64,000 bases of DNA from Paraescarpia echinospica (GCA_020002185.1 CM034532.1:28442144-28506143); one strand, 5' to 3'; shown: positions 35,919-48,602, numbered from the stretch's first letter. Program-made: numbers and translations. Notes: generated from the letters alone by a model not told the origin.

Positions 35919-36245
35919 ATTGCCAGCTGGTTCCTATGTCATATGACTGATATTGGTTTGTACTTTAAAAACTTTCCATACAGCAAAACTTTCCATACAG
36001 TGTGTCTGCATATCATAAAACTTTCCTCATTGCCAGCTGGTTCCTATGTCATATGACTGATGTGGGTTTGTACTTTAAAACTTTCCATACAGTGTGTCTG
36101 CATATCATAAAACTTTCCTCATTGCCAGCGTGTTCCTATGTCATATGACTGATATGGGTTTGTACTTTACAACTTTCCATACAGCAAAATTGTCCATACG
36201 GTGTGTCTGCATATCATACAACTTTCCATACAGTGTGTCTGCATA
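35919..36245 (+). repeat. tandem repeat, about 92-110-bp units
   Basis: Three units, starting at about 35919, 36029 and 36121, share 'attgccagc', 'ttcctatgtcatatgactga', 'actttccatacag' and 'tgtgtctgcatatcat'. They lie directly upstream of the candidate plus-strand gene at 36306 and could be its regulatory region. Confidence 0.8.
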
Positions 36246-36305
36246 TCATTTATCCTATATATATATATATCGTTTGTTACATTCAAATCATTCCATTCAC
36301 AAACA

Positions 36306-37480
36306 ATGACGTCTTCTCTGATTCCCTGGGACGAGCTTCGCGCCGAATGTAAGTATATAAGTATACACTGTCACAACATATATATATATATATATATATC
36401 TCTCTCTCTCTCTGCTTTATTTCATTTGATTTATAACACTATGCACTTACTTCATATGCGTATTTACACAGTGTTCTTAGAAGTTCTTCATGCAAACTAT
36501 CTGTGTAGTGTGTATATATAACTACTAATTATAGTTATCTTATAACCTCTTATTCTTCCCATTTCATTACGTTTCCTGTATACTCAATTGATTCATCATA
36601 CATATATATAACAATTGTCTATATCATATCGAGGACGATTCCACAATGGCGACATGAGTGTTGCTTCATCGAGCTGTATCTACCTACAACTGAAGGATGC
36701 GAGCTCCTTGCATGTTTCTATATAATGCGTGACGTCCTATGGACAGAAGGGGGCGTGGCTACGTATATATATATATATATATATATATATCAGCGTGTGA
36801 ACAGAAGGGGCGTGGCTACATATACACAGATACCTTGTATGAGTGTGTGTGTATGTATAAAGGTAGATAGATATCAGCGTGTGAACAGAAGGGGTACGAC
36901 AGTACCGGTACCAGTGACAGCGACAGCTGTGAGTGCACGTAAGTGTTCAACGATTATATACCTACTATTACTAATACTAATATTACTAATTTATGACATA
37001 CTTACCAGGATTCTCATTCTGCACACTGTCATATTCATGTTGTATCATAGCCCTTCCTTATCTATGACCTAGCCTGCCCTCTTCTCGTTTCGGCTAGCTA
37101 CGCGGTGTCTGGTTACATCGCTGCCGGCATCGTGTCATAGTCCATTCTTATTGTTGACCTAGCCTGCCCTTTTCTCATGTCGGCTACCTACGCGGTGTCT
37201 TGTTACATCGCTGCCGTACATATCTTAGGTATCATTCTTTCATTCATACAATATATATATATATATATATATTTCAATAGGTATCGTTTTAACGTATCCT
37301 TCCTACAATTTAAGTTTTAGTGTATGTTCCAGAGAGGACGAGTTGCGTGAACAACATTCTTTCCTCTTTGGCTATGTCATGCGGGAACTGCTGACTACAC
37401 GACCGCGCATCGAACCACCTAGTCCGTCGTATGACCTGACTCCCCCATCACCCTTGGACACTGGGGATAGAGACAACTAG
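36306..37480 (+). CDS. candidate two-exon gene, 80 codons, unrecognised
   Basis: Exon 1, 36306-36348, starts ATG (MTSSLIPWDELRAE) and meets a consensus donor gtaagt. Exon 2, 37281-37480, follows acceptor ttcaatag; the phases match (1), and the sum is 243 nt ending in TAG. Exon 2 encodes REDELREQHSFLFGYVMREL and a proline-rich tail (PPSPSYDLTPPSP). It is the only plus-strand gene I propose within the virus-like element. The intron holds a copy of the polymerase upstream region. Splicing is inferred; no homology recognised. Confidence 0.35.
36628..36893 (+). repeat. second copy of the polymerase 5' end and promoter region
   Basis: Nearly identical to about 31848-32108, in the same orientation. 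It begins inside the polymerase first codons, includes two GGGGCGTGGC-type boxes and (ta)n, and ends at 'gaacagaagggg'. It lies in the intron of the candidate gene 36306-37480. Confidence 0.85.
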
Positions 37481-37724
37481 CTCGAATGTCCATCAGATGA
37501 AGATGATGATGGTTTTAACGAAATTATCAATTAAAAATTACTCTCTTCAACTTTGAAAATATGTTGTTTTGTTGGTTATTATTTATATATATATATATAC
37601 ATGTATATATACCTTATGAATCATTCTTTCATACATACATACATACAAATCATATTATCACTACATCTTTCAGTACCCTTCATTATCTCTAATGACCCTC
37701 CTTCCAACACGTTTTAAAACTTTC

Positions 37725-37761
<37 letters not shown>

Positions 37762-37762
37762 T
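37247..37762. repeat. several (TA)n runs near the right end of the virus-like element
   Basis: TA runs lie at about 37250-37271, 37582-37600 and 37724-37762, the last interrupted by 'tgta'. Between 37481 and 37880 no gene is seen. Confidence 0.8.
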
Positions 37763-37880
37763 ACACGGTGGAAGTTCAAAGGGTGCTCACTCCACTCTCT
37801 TTCGTCAGGGGGTGTACTGCATCCGGTCACGTGACTACTCACACATACATACACACACAAATACATACCTGAGACAGCCA

Positions 37881-37966
37881 CCATCTTAGATTTGGAACAT
37901 GGAGGCGGATTTTCGCCGCAGGATGAGGTCCCAGAAACTCTATACTACTACTGTCAACGAATTGTC
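37881..37966 (-). repeat. right terminal inverted repeat of the virus-like element
   Basis: Inverted match to 12938-13019, with shared blocks 'ggcggattttcgccgcagga' and 'tgaggtccca'. A CACGTG lies nearby inside, at about 37819, mirroring the left end. Confidence 0.8.
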
Positions 37967-38427
37967 TACGCGTATGTGAGTCATATCTTTAGCCTGGTGG
38001 CCTAAGCGTTCGTGAGGACGCGCACGTCCACGGGGGTGCACTGCCTATACTAGCAGTACTGTGGATGTGCCGACTTTAAGGGTCGTTTTTTTACCGAGAC
38101 TTCCTAGATCAAGGGTCTGTTTTTCACATGTTCTCCCTAGAACAAGGACCAACATTATACAGAAGTTCCTTAGACAAGGGTATCATTTCGAGGAACTCTC
38201 CCAAGAACAAGGCTAGCTCTTTATTGCAGCATTCACGGTTACCTATATATATGTTATATGTATTAAATATTTACATAAACAGTGTGTCTTTTTTTAATTT
38301 GTGCTTAGATCAAGGGTATCATTTTTAATATTGTATGCCCTTATCAAGGGTAGGGGTATGTGACCTTCGGCTGCACACGCCTACCCACATGTAATGGTAG
38401 CGCGCGCATCTCCTGGAGATATGTAAA
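37967..38427. other. repeat-like flank, no gene seen
   Basis: Contains several diverged copies of 'agatcaagggtatcattt' and 'agaacaaggac', suggesting an old tandem array. No protein recognised. Confidence 0.4.
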
Positions 38428-38830
38428 TCAATTCTGCGCGCGCATATTCCGTCCCGTTCGACAAATAACCGCGTATACAGTCGAGATGGCGGAGTTAAAA
38501 GTCGGCATGATGTTTTCCAAATTGTCCAATTTATCAATTTTGTTTTCATCTAAAGAACTTGTAATTTCCTTTACTAATTCTAACAGATCATATCTAAAAC
38601 GTATTCTTGGTGGTCTCTTGTTGATCAACTTGCGCGTATAGAACAAGTTCTGCTGCTCTGGGGCCTGATGATATTAACCCTAATTATTTGTATTTCCATT
38701 TCTTGTTTATGAGAAAGCCTACTCCTGCTTGGCCGTTGTTCGCCCTGGAATGGTATAGTAGGTGGCCGCTTTGTAAGGTAGTGAAGCATATTCCTCTCTT
38801 CTTCTGACTTCTCCGATTCCGATGACATCG
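38428..38830 (-). pseudogene. possible LINE ORF1 fragment
   Basis: The minus frame contains YDLLELVKEITSSLDENKID and an adjacent charged frame to 38830 (MSSESEKSEEERNMLHYL). This looks like the N-terminal part of a LINE ORF1, but the family is not certain. Confidence 0.35.
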
Positions 38831-38889
38831 CATATCAACCTGGTTTCATTAAGTTCTAGTATCTGTTCATCTCTTAATTGTGTTCTTAC

Positions 38890-39095
38890 GTTATATTGTC
38901 TAGCAAGAGTAGTTACAAGATCTCCTAGTTTTTCTCGCTCTGTACCAATTTTGAAGTCTGCATTGGCTTCCTGTACGAAATCGTATACTATTTCAGATCT
39001 GTACCATTACATACCAGGCACTGGCCAGAAAGCAACCATCTTATTTGCATTCATTGCTTACTCCTGTAAGAAAACCTATCCAGCTTCGATCATCT
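38890..39095 (+). mobile_element. LINE ORF2 3'-end fragment, copy 1
   Basis: Matches 41895-42085: 'gtagttacaagatctcct', 'tttttctcgctctgtacca', 'gcaaccatcttatttgcatt'. It encodes the usual ARVVTRSPSFSRSVPIL tail of the RT. Confidence 0.7.
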
Positions 39096-39189
39096 AGTTT
39101 TGACCTACTTTTTGTTTACTTACTTAGGTTTACTTAGGTTGTTTCTGACCGTAGGCGGTGGCCTCGGTGGTCAGATCTGCGCTTGTTTC

Positions 39190-40305
39190 TTTAAAGGTTT
39201 GAAAGGTTTCGGAATAACTTCATCTTTTTGTCTGTGTCTTTCATAATTACCTTAAGTGGTGTATTTATGTTGTTTACATTAGTTTTCTGTTTTGTCGTTC
39301 TTAATGTCTTTCCTCCTCGCCCTTTGTGGGCTTGATTTTTATAATTTTCCTGGCCCATGGTGGGCCTCTCACTCTGTTTATGCATTTCCCCATGTCTCTA
39401 CTCTCCTTCGCCCTTGCCTCCTCTAGTAGGTTTTTTTTCCTTCCTCTATCTCTCTATGCAATTGGTCATGTTGAATGCTGAGGCATTTATATTTTGGGTC
39501 TGCCTCCTTAAGGTTTGAAAGGTTTCGGAATAACTTCATCTTTTGACTGTGTCTTTCATAATTACCTTAAGTGGTCTTGGTTTGTTGTTACTCTCTCCAG
39601 TTGTTTTCCCCTAACCTGATCACTTTCTCTACCTCTGTATGCACAGTTAGATTTTAGTGGCATACCACATTGAATAGCCCCTCAACTAACTCCATGTCTA
39701 TCTTGATTCTTTGATCTTTTAGATTGGTTTCTGGTTCTGGTGCATTGAAGATAATGAAGTTTGCTTCTCTGGATTTTCTTTCAGCTATTTCTTTAACTGC
39801 GTCCTGTAACACTTCGTTATTAACTCTGTCGGTGGTATGAGTATGGGTGGCATTCGCGGTTGGTTGATTTGCAATCAATTCCTTTCTTACAATTTCTTTC
39901 ACTTCTTGTTAGTCGCATTTGTCCTGTAGTTTTTTTCTACAGCCTCTAGTCTTGCATTTATTTTTTTAAGGTACAGCTCACATCTTTCCTGGATTAATTT
40001 CTCATTTAGTATGTTTTCTCTATTTTTGGTTTGCATCCGATACAAAACCACATACATCCAGGTTTTCTCATGGCTTCATAATCTCCTGCTTTGAATTTTA
40101 AACATCTGATGCAGTAATGCTGACCACAGTACTCACACTCTAGTACTTTGTCTTTTTCACTTTTGAAGATTTTTCCACAATCCTCACATTTCCATGCCTC
40201 ACCTGATTCTGAGTTTTTGCTACCCCTCCTGGCACCCTTATTGTTATTCGTGAGCTTCGTGGCTACTGCTTGGGCACACCCTCCGCTATCTCGAATGTCA
40301 CTCAT
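39190..40305 (-). pseudogene. LINE ORF1 with PHD-like zinc finger
   Basis: The 40305-40006 frame starts MSDIRDSGGCAQAVATK and has a PHD-like cysteine pattern (CEDCGKIFKS, CEYCGQHYCIRC, CMWFCIGCKP). After a gap, 39902-39654 gives an RNA-binding segment (EIAERKSREANFIIFNAPEP), and 39385-39191 gives KVIMKDTDKKMKLFRNLSNL. This order (PHD, helical region, RRM-like) is that of ORF1 proteins in CR1/L2-type LINEs. Stops and frameshifts break it. A repeat of about 70 bp occurs both at 39190 and 39508, so part of it has been duplicated. Confidence 0.6.
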
Positions 40306-40774
40306 TTTTGTAATAAATTCCTGATTGTTATAGTCTTGGTCTAATGTTTATTAATCCAATCTATATATGCAATAATTTAAAACTAACCCTATGGTATTAA
40401 ATTATAACTTTTTAACAGTACAATTAGATCTACATATCACAAAAACTCTAAAGGTATTCTTACCGTGCTATTAGCCTGTTAGTAGTAATAGTATACAGAA
40501 GCGGGTAGTGCAGATCTAAGTATATTGACTTAAAGTATTTGTTTATGTTTTCTGCCGGAAGTGAGAGGGCCTAGAAATTGGCGGGAAAATACTAGTTGCT
40601 GCTTTACAATTTAAACGTGCGATTTACTCTGATCAACTAGTAATTTAAACATAACAACATGTGGGGGTCAATTAGTGTGCAATGCGTTACTGCTGGGGGT
40701 GAAATACTCTTTCTCAGCTGAAAAGAAATAAGAACAATTACTTCGTTATACGGAGCCTCTGACATAAACAAACC

Positions 40775-41062
40775 GCCGCCGAACCACCTCACCGGAAGTA
40801 ATCTTGTTCCTAGAGTCAACACTAACATTGGAACTAGGGTTTTTTCTGTTGCTGCACCAACTCTTTTGGAATATGCTCCCTCTTAGTATCGTTACAACCT
40901 TGCTTATCCACCGTAGGTCCCTAGCGCCTTGACCCATCTGTTGACAACTGGAATGCTGCTTATGGATTTTGAGATTGACCAATCCTTTTGTTTTGATGCG
41001 CCTCTGAGCTTGGTTTCCAAGGATTTAGGCGCAATAGCAGTTATCTTATTATTATTACATAT
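40775..41062 (+). mobile_element. LINE 3' end, copy 2
   Basis: Shares 'caacactaacattggaacta', 'ttgacccatctgttgacaac', 'gagattgaccaatccttttg' and 'atttaggcgcaatag' with the LINE 3' end at 42100-42415, and ends in (tta)n. Deleted internally relative to copy 3. Confidence 0.75.
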
Positions 41063-41089
41063 TCTGTCTACTTACCTGTCTTGACCCAG

Positions 41090-42415
41090 ATATTCGTACC
41101 TACATGACCAGAGTAACGGTAAAGTGACTGCACTTACCTTACTAGATCTCTCTGCCGCTTTTGACACGATTGATCACAGCATTCTCATTGACATTGAACG
41201 CTTATTAAATTGGTACGGCACATCTGGCACAGCTGTAAGCGGGTTTTCTTCATATCTAACTGATACATATACCAAACTATAAAGATTGGGAACTCCTTTT
41301 CAGCTGCACTGCCGACTTTATTTGGTGTTCCCCAGGGTTCTGTTCTTGGGCCTTTGCTTTTTACTCTTTACGCCATGCCACTGAGCTCTGTTATACAAAA
41401 TAATATAACTTGGATCATCATATTTATGCTGATGGCACTCATATCTACATTTCGTTGGCTACCCCGGATACAAATCGCTCCCTTAACCAACTTAGTGATT
41501 GCCTTCAACATATCTTCCACTGGATGACTGACAGTTGAAATTAAATGCAAATAAAACTTAATTTATAATTATTGGTACTCCAATGCAGCGTAGTAAACTG
41601 GATGATTTTTCCCCTACGCGAATTTTTAACAGTATATCACGCCAGCAACCTCGGTGCGGAATCTAGGAGTGATCTTTGATAGTACCTTCAATTTCCGACA
41701 ACACATATCTCAAACATGTCGCTGCTGTTTTTTGTTTCCATATTCGTGACCTTCGCCGTATTTGGCGGTATTATGTCATTTTCTGTTGCTAAAACTATTG
41801 CAACAGCGTCTGTTAGCAGTAGACTTTACAATTGCAATTTCCTCCTTTATAATATCGCTAGCAAGGATATCACACAACTTCAGCGTGTTCAAAATTGTGT
41901 AGCAAAAGTAGTTGCAAGATCTCCTCGTTTTTCTCGCTCTGTACCACTTTTGAACTCTGCAGTGGCTTCCTGTACGATATCGTACTATATTTAAGACCTG
42001 TACCAGGCACTGTCCAGTAAGCAACCATCTTATTTGCATTCATTGCTTACTCCTGTAAGAAAACCTATCCAGTTTTGATCATCTAGACTAGTTCTGACTT
42101 ACGAGTCTAACACTAACATTGGAACTAGGGCTTTTTTTTTTGGTGCACCAACTCTTTGGAATATGCTCCCACTTAGTGTTAGATCAGTTGAACATATTAC
42201 AAAATTCCGTCGTCATTTAAAAACTTATCTTTACAACCTTGCTTATCCACGGTAGCTCCCCAGCGCCTTGACCCACCTGTTGACAACTGAAATACTGCAT
42301 GTGGATTTTGAGATTGACCAATCCTTTTGTTTTGATGCGCCTCAGGCTCTGAGCTTGGTTTCCGACCAAGGGTTTAGGCGCAATAGAAGTTATCTTATTA
42401 TTATTATTAAAGCCA
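41090..42415 (+). mobile_element. L2/CR1-like LINE reverse transcriptase remnant, copy 3
   Basis: Frames in succession encode [16 protein letters not shown], a GVPQGSVLGPLLFTLYAMPL box, and QLQRVQNCVAKVVARSPRFS, followed by the 3' untranslated block and (tta)n tail. Many stops and frameshifts are present. It supplies the full-length reference for copies 1 and 2. Confidence 0.75.
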
Positions 42416-43522
42416 TAGCCTAGGGCATGGGGCCAGTTTTAGCACGCTTTTCCCCTTCAATAAAAAAACATTTACGCTATTGTTTAAACGTTTGAACTGT
42501 GACTATTCAAAGACCTGCATCTCCTGTGCTCATATGTTCTGGCAGCCGTGGCACTCGCCGGCTTGGCTGGCCGCAAAAATAACGGACGAGCCGCTCCTGT
42601 TTGAGCGCGAGTAGACGGTCTTTATTGAAGAAAAAAAACGGTCTTTCATTGTTACGTCACGTGCAAGGAGCATATATTTAGACAGGAGGCGTCAATGAGC
42701 GAGATCCTGGCAATCTACAATGCAAGATTTTTTCCGCCATTTGGGAGGCTGGCACGTGCGTCTGTGCATCTTGGCGTGCCTCCAGAATGGCGGAATAACT
42801 GTTCCATTGACGTACTCGTTTAACATTGGGAACAGCGCGCGCTTGACCATCTTGTATCGATACCCGGTCCTTGGTCACGTGTCAATCCTAAGGCTAAGCA
42901 CTGGTTTTGTTTTGAAAATGACGAGAGCAACATTGCTACTGGATATCGTAATGCAATCGTAATATACTAATCTAGTAGGACTACTGCATGGTCTCTATAC
43001 TGTATGCTGATTTTTATAAGGTATCCTGCTGTCACGATTTGGTACAATGGCTGTGCAGCAAGTAAGTAAACATTTATGTCGACGAGCGTCCCCCTGCCCT
43101 GGCCGCCAGCCGGCACTTCAACACAAAATTTAATATCATGCTAGAACATTGAGAATGGGCTTAAATTAAAGGTAATAGCCTAAGAATCACATAACTGATT
43201 ATTTCATTAATATATCTTTAATAGATCAAAATATATTTCGATTTTAAGAGAGCAAAACAGCGTAATTTTTGTGTATCTCTTACAGTTACAATGGCAATGG
43301 CAATGGCAAAATGGACTCATTTTTTGTGTTTTCTGTGGATAAATATTTGCTTTAAAATGTAATAACTTTTTTATTTATAGAGATATTTAAATACTGTTTT
43401 CATGGTTTCAAACACATTGACCAGAGTAATAAATTTACAATATTTAATATTTTTAGTAATAATTATAACCAAATTAATGCAATTAATTACTTAATTTTAG
43501 TAATGTCGCATGCAAACTCAAC
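42416..43522. other. noncoding interval, no gene seen
   Basis: Contains a self-similar stretch at 42720-42800, where 'aatggcgga' and 'ggcgtgcctcc' echo 'tccgccatttgggaggctgg' in reverse, suggesting a small palindromic repeat. No protein recognised. Confidence 0.4.
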
Positions 43523-43870
43523 AGACCGACACGTTTCAATTAAAGGCCATAATGCCCATGATTATGACGATATTTATACATATTATGCAGTGTGTATAAC
43601 CACATTAATAATGGTAATAGATATGCATTGACAAATCATTTTAATAATTTAATTAATTAGTCAATATTGGGTAATTAGCGTGCGATCTCGACAGACCGAC
43701 ACATTTCAATAAAAGGCCATAATGTTCATAATTATGAAGATATTTATATATATTATGCAATGTATATAACCACATTAATTATGGTAATAAATATATATTA
43801 ACCAGTCATTTCACATTAACGGTAATTTAATTAAGTTAATATTGGCTAAATAGCACACAAATTCAACATA
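43523..43870. repeat. 170-bp tandem repeat, two copies
   Basis: The units begin with 'agaccgacac' at 43523 and 43693 and share 'aaaggccataatg', 'gatatttata' and 'tgtataaccacattaat'. A weaker third start follows at about 43863. AT-rich, noncoding. Confidence 0.75.
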
Positions 43871-45247
43871 TCAATACATGACAATGAAATACAATATTCA
43901 TACTTCTAATTCACTGTGTCTATGCGTGACTGTGTCATGACAGGTTGGATGACTGCTGCAGGCTCTGTAAAGACCAGTAATCAATTGTCACTTCTTCATA
44001 ATGTAACGTTCTGCATTTTAACATGTCGCTGAATCCAAATGCAAGATTGCTTTCTACGTTACTCCCCATGGCTCATGGGAGTCAAGCTATGAAGAAGCCT
44101 GTTCTGCTTTTAATAGTCTTTTTGTAATATTGGAAGTTGATTGTTTCATAATTTAAATTTTAATGCCTGTAGGCTGCAAGATATGTGCAGCAACGTTTAT
44201 ATTGATATCTTGTAAAATAACGTTATGTTCGTCAACATGATGTCTATAAGTAATGTTCATGTCGTCTTGAATGGACGCTGTTCAATGTAGATATCACATA
44301 TATAATCATTCAGATTAAATGTGTACATATGCAGGCAGGTGATGGGTGTCATATTCAGACGACTCTGTGGCTCATTACCTTCACAGTTAACTGTCAGACA
44401 CGGGTCAGCGTAAGATCAGTGAGATCGGTGTCACTGCATGTAATTGTGAACAGCATCTGAAATAAAAGGTCATCGTGTATCATATTATGATAACTGTTTT
44501 GATTCTGCATGCAAATCTTGTGAAATAATTTTTATATCCCTGCCTCTGTTACTCAAGAGAGCAGTGTGAAATTCTAAAATACACGTGTAATGCATTATGT
44601 CACACATAAATTCATAATACTTGTGATACTTGAGAACTGTGGTAAACGTATAACTGTGGTGTTTAATGTATTGCGTGTTGTCACACAATGAAACAAATGA
44701 TGCTACAACTGATCAAGGCATTTAAGGTTTATATTACAACAAGCTTTACACATTTTGTGCAGTGACTGTTTATCATGAAACATTTTGTTAAACAAATTAA
44801 GTCGAATAATTTACGTATTTGACTAAAAAAACACTTTTTTAACTAATTGTTGATTTAATAGGTAACAGCAATTAATTAAAATGATTGCATAATGAAATTT
44901 ATATTATTTCTAAGTCTAAATAAAACTTTAAAAGCATAACCATAAATAATGGCATAAACCATACGAAGCCCAAGTGTAACTTGTAAGCAGTAACCAACTC
45001 TAGCCTAAGGCTAAGACTACCATGCTTGGCCCGTAGCATGGGCTGGCATGGCCATGGCATGGGCCATATTTCTACAATTAGCAAATCTAAGTCTAAGACA
45101 ACGTATTGCAGAATTGACAAGGATATTATTTAAATATGCTATAAATAGCATTGGTTTTGTAGATATTTTAATTCAAAGAAATATATTAAGTCACGATCTG
45201 CATAAATAAACATAAATTATTTCAGGCTATCCGCGGCTAATAGAAAC
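43871..45247. other. AT-rich noncoding interval
   Basis: No ORF with recognisable content and no RNA gene seen. A short 'ggcatggccatggcatgggcc' word cluster lies near 45040. Confidence 0.4.
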
Positions 45248-45253
45248 ATAAAT

Positions 45254-45687
45254 GGGCACTTGTGTAGAATCCGGACCCACCTCGATTTCGCCGTTATAAC
45301 TTGAGTTTTGCCTAACTTTGATACCTCAGTGCGTTAGTTCCATTATTCAACGTTATCCCAGGCATATTTACGTTCAAGAATATTGCGTGTTAGCGCACGT
45401 TTGAGGCATAAATAGCGCCCTGGTTTGCATCAACATACGCCGATATATCGCTCATTTTACGAGCGCGATGCGGTAACGCATGACTGCAGTGGTGCAGACT
45501 AGCGCAAACCGGGTCACTATTTGGGCTTCAAAAGTGTGTTAAGACACAATATTTTTGTAATATAAATATGCCTGGGATGATGTTGAATGATGAAACTAAC
45601 GCTCTGATGTATCAAAGTTAGACAAAACTCAAGTTATAACAGCGAAATTAAGGTGGGTCCGGATTCTACACAACTTCACAAGTGCCC
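45254..45687. mobile_element. foldback/MITE with arms of about 150-170 bp
   Basis: 434 bp. The left end GGGCACTTGTG and right end CACAAGTGCCC are inverted, and similarity runs inward through 'agaatccggacccacct', 'ttataacttgagttttg' and 'cccaggcatattta'. It is flanked by the same 6 bp, ATAAAT, at 45248-45253 and 45688-45693. No coding capacity. Confidence 0.85.
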
Positions 45688-45992
45688 ATAAATGCAAATG
45701 AACACAGAAGTGGTCGTAAAATGTATGTAATATAGCTTAATTGGGGTCAAATTTCAAAATTTAAACGACGTAGACGAAGCTCAACTTACCTCCGACAACG
45801 GCCCAGTAGTGAATGACGTCAATGACCGGAAAAGAGTGCGTAAACACGAGTTGAAACAAAACGGCCTCAGTAACAAATAAGCCGTTTTCATAATTTATAT
45901 TTCACGCTAAAATTGGACATTTGTGAGACCCCCCACACCTTATTGTTGCAACACTTGGTATATCTCGCCTCTATGACTACAACGTACCACCG

Positions 45993-46004
45993 TGCGTGCG
46001 CGCG

Positions 46005-46037
<33 letters not shown>

Positions 46038-46110
46038 TCAATCTCAAACAAACACACACACACTCAAACAAACACGCGCACACACACACGCACACGCACG
46101 CACACACACA
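45993..46110. repeat. (CG)n/(CA)n microsatellite
   Basis: A short alternating CG run, then imperfect CA repeats. Gives His-Thr pseudo-ORFs on one strand and Cys-Val on the other. Confidence 0.95.
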
Positions 46111-46739
46111 GAGTTGCATGTGGATAGGGGATAAGGCATAGAACATACTCCATAGTCTATCCCGATGCATGACAAAAACATTTTACACTCGTTTCACTCC
46201 ACGTTGTCGTTGCCTGCGGGGCATTCCATGCCAAATCAATCAAAAAACAGGATAACATTTACATGTCCACTTCACTTTTTATGAAACTTTGTGTGTTGGT
46301 TTATGATCATGAGTCTATGTTTCCAACAACATTTTAGGTCAATCTGATCTTCCTATCCAGATATAGAGGTCATCAAAGTTAGACCCGACCTTGACACCTA
46401 ACGACTTTCCAGGTGTCATAACTCCTCTCCTAGGGGACCTACAGTTGTTATGTTGGTGTAATTTTAAAGCTTTTACTATTGTCAATCTGTATAGACAATG
46501 AACCACACATAAAAATGTTAAAAACACAGTATTTTAAAGAATAATTTGACCTTTGACTTGACCTAGCAAAAAACTTGTAACTTCCGAATTCGCTGATTTT
46601 TTATGTTGAAGAATACATATTTAGCAAGAATCAGTGGAAGTTTGATCATGTGCAATTGAATACTTTAGGAAATATGCAATTTTAAACATATTTCTTATGC
46701 TGCATTAATGCTATAATATAGGCGATAAGTACAGTAATG

Positions 46740-46779
<40 letters not shown>

Positions 46780-47995
46780 TTATATATATATATATATATA
46801 TACACGTATACAAGTATGGGCCATGCCATGATGGCAAATTAAACAAAAACAGGGTGAAATTGACTTGTCCATCTTCGATTTTTATGAAAAACTTGGTGTG
46901 TTAGTTTATGTTCACGAGTCTATGTTACAAACCGAATTTTAGGTCAGTCTGACCATCTAAGATTTAGTCAAGGTCAGGTCAAATTTTAATGACCTCTATC
47001 TCTCATTTTTTTAAATGTCTGGATAGAGGTCATCAAAATTTGACCTGACCATGACTACCTGACGACCTTCCAGGTGTCATTACTCGTCTCATAAGCAACC
47101 TACATGTTGGTGTCATTTTAAATATATTATAATTGTCTCTCTTTGTAGCCAAGCATACAAATCATAATTTGAAAAAACATATTTTTTAAATAAACTTGAC
47201 CTTTGACCTGACATTGCAAAAATCATGTAAGCTCAGATTTTGTTGATTTTCTATTTTGAAGCGTACATATTTGGCGATAATTACTGGAAATGTTATCATG
47301 CGCGTTGCAATACTTTAACAACACTTTATGGCATTTTAAATGTTCAATGTCGCTCTAGTTGTGTAATCAGAACTAAATATGTCACATGATCTATAACTCC
47401 ATATCAGTATGCAAATGGCGGCTGCCTTCATAGAATGTTCTGGTTTGTTATCTGCATATTCTCTACAAATGCGGTAATTACCTGTATCTGTTGGTGTATT
47501 TAATAATTTATAAGTAATGTGATAACCTGTAGTTGGCAGAGATATTAAAATGACATTTAATATGCATGGTTTTTGTTATGGTAAATTACAAACATGTACA
47601 TGATACCTTGATTAACATGTGCCTAAAATGTGACATGGTGTGCTGTTAAACACCTTAATCTAACTTCCGATCACAGTAATAATTTGTATTCCATCGTTTT
47701 GTTATTTTGCATTTTAATATTTCTATACGAAATACTTGTCGTAGAAGTATATATCTCCACACGTTAACAAAATAACAAAATTATATAATAATTATATATA
47801 ACCATGGTACCTACTTCAAAAGGTCTATGCCTCATATCTTCCAAATTTATTGAAGTACATAAAAGGGTAAACTTTGTCAGTGGGCAGAAGTTGTGTACGC
47901 AGTGTTATAATATAACGAAGTAATAAAGCAGCTTCCAGATGAACCAAGTTTTCCTGAAACTGACAACAACAACAAGCTAACATCCACCCTTTTGT

Positions 47996-48580
47996 GTGTT
48001 ACTGGTTGGAGAATGGAGTGTCAAAGCATGTGTGGCTGTCTCTGAATGTCAGACACATGACACCATTGCAGTCCACCTGTTTCAACAACATCTGAAGTTC
48101 CTGGAGGAGATGTTTGGAGAGAAGCCAAAGAAAATGTTCTATTTCTCAGATGGTTGTGTAGGCCAATACATGAACTGTAAGAACGTCATCAACTTGTGTC
48201 ACCATTCTGTCGACTTTGGAGTTGAAGCTGAATGGCATTTTGTGCCACTTCACACGGTAATGGGGCCATGCCATAATATTGGGGGGTTACTGAAGAGGAT
48301 GACAAAAAAGGCTAATCTACAGAGGCCTTATCAGGACCAGATCCAGACACCTCACCAGCTGTATGAGTTTGCAAAGCGAAATGTTCCCTCCTTAAATGTT
48401 GAATACTTCACCGTGGGAGATTGGGATGATGGGAAACTGCTTGAGAGCCGCTTTGCAAATATGCGGACAGTGCCAGGGACACGAGAGATGCATGGTTTCC
48501 GTCTTGAGTCGTTGTTCTCATTAAATGTGAGTAAATTCTCAACAAGCACACAAACTCGACAAGAAACTGTGACAGCTTAA
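47996..48580 (+). pseudogene. transposase-like protein, unassigned superfamily
   Basis: The frame encodes HDTIAVHLFQQHLKFLEEMF, then KMFYFSDGCVGQYMNCKNVI, HSVDFGVEAEWHFVPLHTVM, GGLLKRMTKKANLQRPYQDQ and FANMRTVPGTREMHGF. The SDGxxGQYxNCKNxINLCHH signature is common in uncharacterised proteins scattered through invertebrate genomes. Its position between inverted repeats supports a transposase, with the Asp of SDG and acidic residues downstream as candidate catalytic residues. The upstream part (47900-47995) is open in other frames only, so the 5' end is broken or spliced. Confidence 0.5.
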
Positions 48581-48602
48581 GAAGATATCATCAGGTAAGA
48601 AG

